Assembly: GCF_910596095.1 (NCBI RefSeq)
Contig: NC_056550.1
Coordinates: 19,514,001 to 19,578,000, forward strand
From: Thunnus maccoyii
Taxonomy: Eukaryota; Chordata; Actinopteri; Scombriformes; Scombridae
Direction: 5' to 3'
Length of the DNA stretch: 64,000 nt
Positions within the stretch are counted from its first letter, which is position 1. Each line of letters opens with the position of its first letter. The translations under genes were made by a program, and so were the position numbers. The notes under the pieces are model-generated. The model saw nothing but the letters and a program-made list of their open reading frames with translations, searched no databases and was not told the DNA's origin. Shown here one piece after another: positions 62,111 to 64,000 of the stretch.

Positions 62111-64000
62111 TGTAGTACGAATTTGTTAATTCATTCATCATTCAAAAGTATTCAGCATAGCCAATCCACTGCTTTCTATGAGATCAAATTATTTCAATTA
62201 GTTCTCGTAAAGTTTCTGCTCTGCCACAATATTATGTTTAAGGAGGTCTACTGTATGAGTAAAGATAACTGACATTAGCTACATTACAATGTTGAAATCA
62301 GCATGACTCGTTACAACTTAATGATCAACTCAATAAAGAACTCTCTACTCTGTTGGCTTTGTGATAATGGTGGTCAGCCTCAAAATAAAGTATTGTTTGT
62401 GTTTTCATGCCACACAAAATCAACATCTGATTAACAAGTGCACAGTTTATAATCTTTAAAGGATGTTTGATCAAATCTTTTACACATAAATATAAGTATA
62501 ACTTAGCTCAACTATAAATGATGTAATGAATGTACCTATACACAATAAATATAATGTAATGTTGAGAGTTTCAGGGGTGTGACAGTGACAGATATGGCAG
62601 GATACTGACTTGAAGACAATTGAATATTTTCATCATTAACTTGAAAGTAGGCTGCCTGTAAATAAGAGCGCCCATCTCCTTGTGCCATTTATTTCGGGGC
62701 ACGCAGCTCCCAAAATACTCTCTTAAATCTTTTATGAGTCTCAGGGAGGTGTCTGTGTCTGGAGTGTTAACTCGCTTATTTCCCGCAACAGCCGTGTCTT
62801 TAACCTTACAAGTCTACAGAAGTGGCCTACTTTCTGGCACCAGCTGACATGAAAGCTGTGACTTTGACAACAGTACAAGCGCAAATGACACTCAGTCAAC
62901 ACAAAGTTAGAAACACATTAAAGTGGAAGATAAACAAGTAGATATATCAGCACCTCAATTTGAATTGAGTTCGGCATTCTGAGAATAGCAGAGTCGCACC
63001 AAACGTGAACAAAGACACTGTCCTCATTTATTAACTGTGGTAAAATCTATTTATGTACATGTTGCTGGAAGAAAACTTTTTGACAAACAGTGTAAAAACA
63101 AAAACACCTTAAAACTGGCTCTATATCAGATAAACATAAAGTTCAGGTGAGACCACTCAAATAGTTTCCCATTGTTGAATGAGATTATCTGAAAGGAAAC
63201 TGTATGGGAATAAACTTGATCTGCATGTGTTGTTGTTTGTATAATTTTGAATATATGTTCTGTATTATCCTGGTTAAACACATTACAACTGAAGTAAACT
63301 CAATGTATCCTATTGAAGCAGAACATCTAATTTGACTTTCAGCTTAAACAGGATCACATTGACTCAGAGCCTGTGTGCATGGCCCACTTACAAAATTGTA
63401 TCAAACTGAAGCAGGTCAACAAGCTTAAAAAGTAACCTGACAAGGTAACACAGAGGGATTTGATGCTTTCTGCTTTTAGCTTTATGGAGAATTTGTTGGG
63501 TTTTTTTAGCAGCCAAAAGCTAATTCTAAGCTAATTCAGTTGCACATAACTGCATGCAACATGCAACAAATTTAAAAGATTGAATGAGGGTTTATGAAGA
63601 CAAATCCATCGTTGAGTTTAATAAGTGATCCCTACATGTGGAAGTGGTATTCTGTCTTTTTTAACAACTACAGATTTTAATAAGGCTGAAAAATGTGATA
63701 TACAGTAGGCCTACATGAGCTCCAAGAAATCCTTATTATAAGAGAAACATAATAGTCCCATCAATCCTTTGCTACCTTGAATGACCTCCAAAACTGATCT
63801 TACTCGTTACATCACCCACTTGTTAAGCTGTGGTGAAGTGAAAGAATTATCGAAGCTGTCCTCTGCATCATTTCATGAGACAGCATTGATAATTTGAGAC
63901 TTTCCAAATTAATTAGCACAGTAATAAAATTTCTTGCTGACCAGTGGGGAATAAAAGCTTAATTAACCTATTTTCTGTATTAATGATCTGTTTTTGTCAG
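62111..64000 (+). other. shisa9 intron 2, last part of the window
   Basis: AT-rich with no recognised exon. The part at about 62640-62890 is more complex in sequence and free of repeat signatures, and may be conserved non-coding DNA, but this is only a guess from composition. The rest of shisa9 lies beyond 64000. Confidence 0.45.

Overview
The window is vertebrate nuclear DNA, most likely from a perciform-type (spiny-rayed) teleost. It has intron-split genes with GT-AG borders, dense simple repeats, and MITE, hAT, LINE and tRNA-SINE families typical of fish. The coding exons match polr3k, snrnp25, a LITAF-domain gene, mrtfb and shisa9. There is no prokaryotic signal: no operon, CRISPR array or phage module. 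The assignments rest on reading translated exons and remembered protein families; no search was run.

Layout. (1) 1-6170: polr3k (minus, first two coding exons) and snrnp25 (plus, five coding exons, complete) are head to head across a 734-bp shared upstream region, which contains a 190-bp MITE. Introns of both genes carry MITEs, including a nested hAT pair. (2) 7642-9343: a complete five-exon LITAF-domain gene on the plus strand, with a probable GC-AG intron. (3) 11592-23644: mrtfb on the minus strand, 14 coding exons whose phases all agree, giving a 943-residue SRF coactivator with three RPEL motifs, basic and Q-rich regions, a SAP domain, a coiled coil and a C-terminal activation region. (4) About 23.8-49.6 kb: a 26-kb stretch with no gene I can support, holding fold-back elements, microsatellites, retroelement tails and a few candidate conserved non-coding stretches. 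(5) 49.7-51.6 kb: a broken LINE on the minus strand. (6) 52134 onward: shisa9 on the plus strand. Exon 1 codes for the signal peptide, cysteine-rich domain and membrane segment. Exon 2 is at 58239-58345, and the rest lies beyond the window. Intron 1 carries a broken hAT (ZBED-like) transposon, and the last 5.6 kb is intron with a tRNA-derived SINE.

The genes do not form one pathway. polr3k (RNA polymerase III) and snrnp25 (minor spliceosome) are housekeeping genes that may share promoter DNA. mrtfb is an actin-sensing transcription coactivator and shisa9 an AMPA-receptor auxiliary protein. Their closeness recalls human 16p13 (POLR3K-SNRNP25 at 16p13.3; SHISA9-ERCC4-MRTFB at 16p13.12), but here mrtfb and shisa9 diverge and ERCC4 was not seen between them. 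I found no convincing undescribed system. The most useful leads are the MITE inside the bidirectional promoter, a MITE starting 10 bp into a polr3k intron, and the large fold-back elements.
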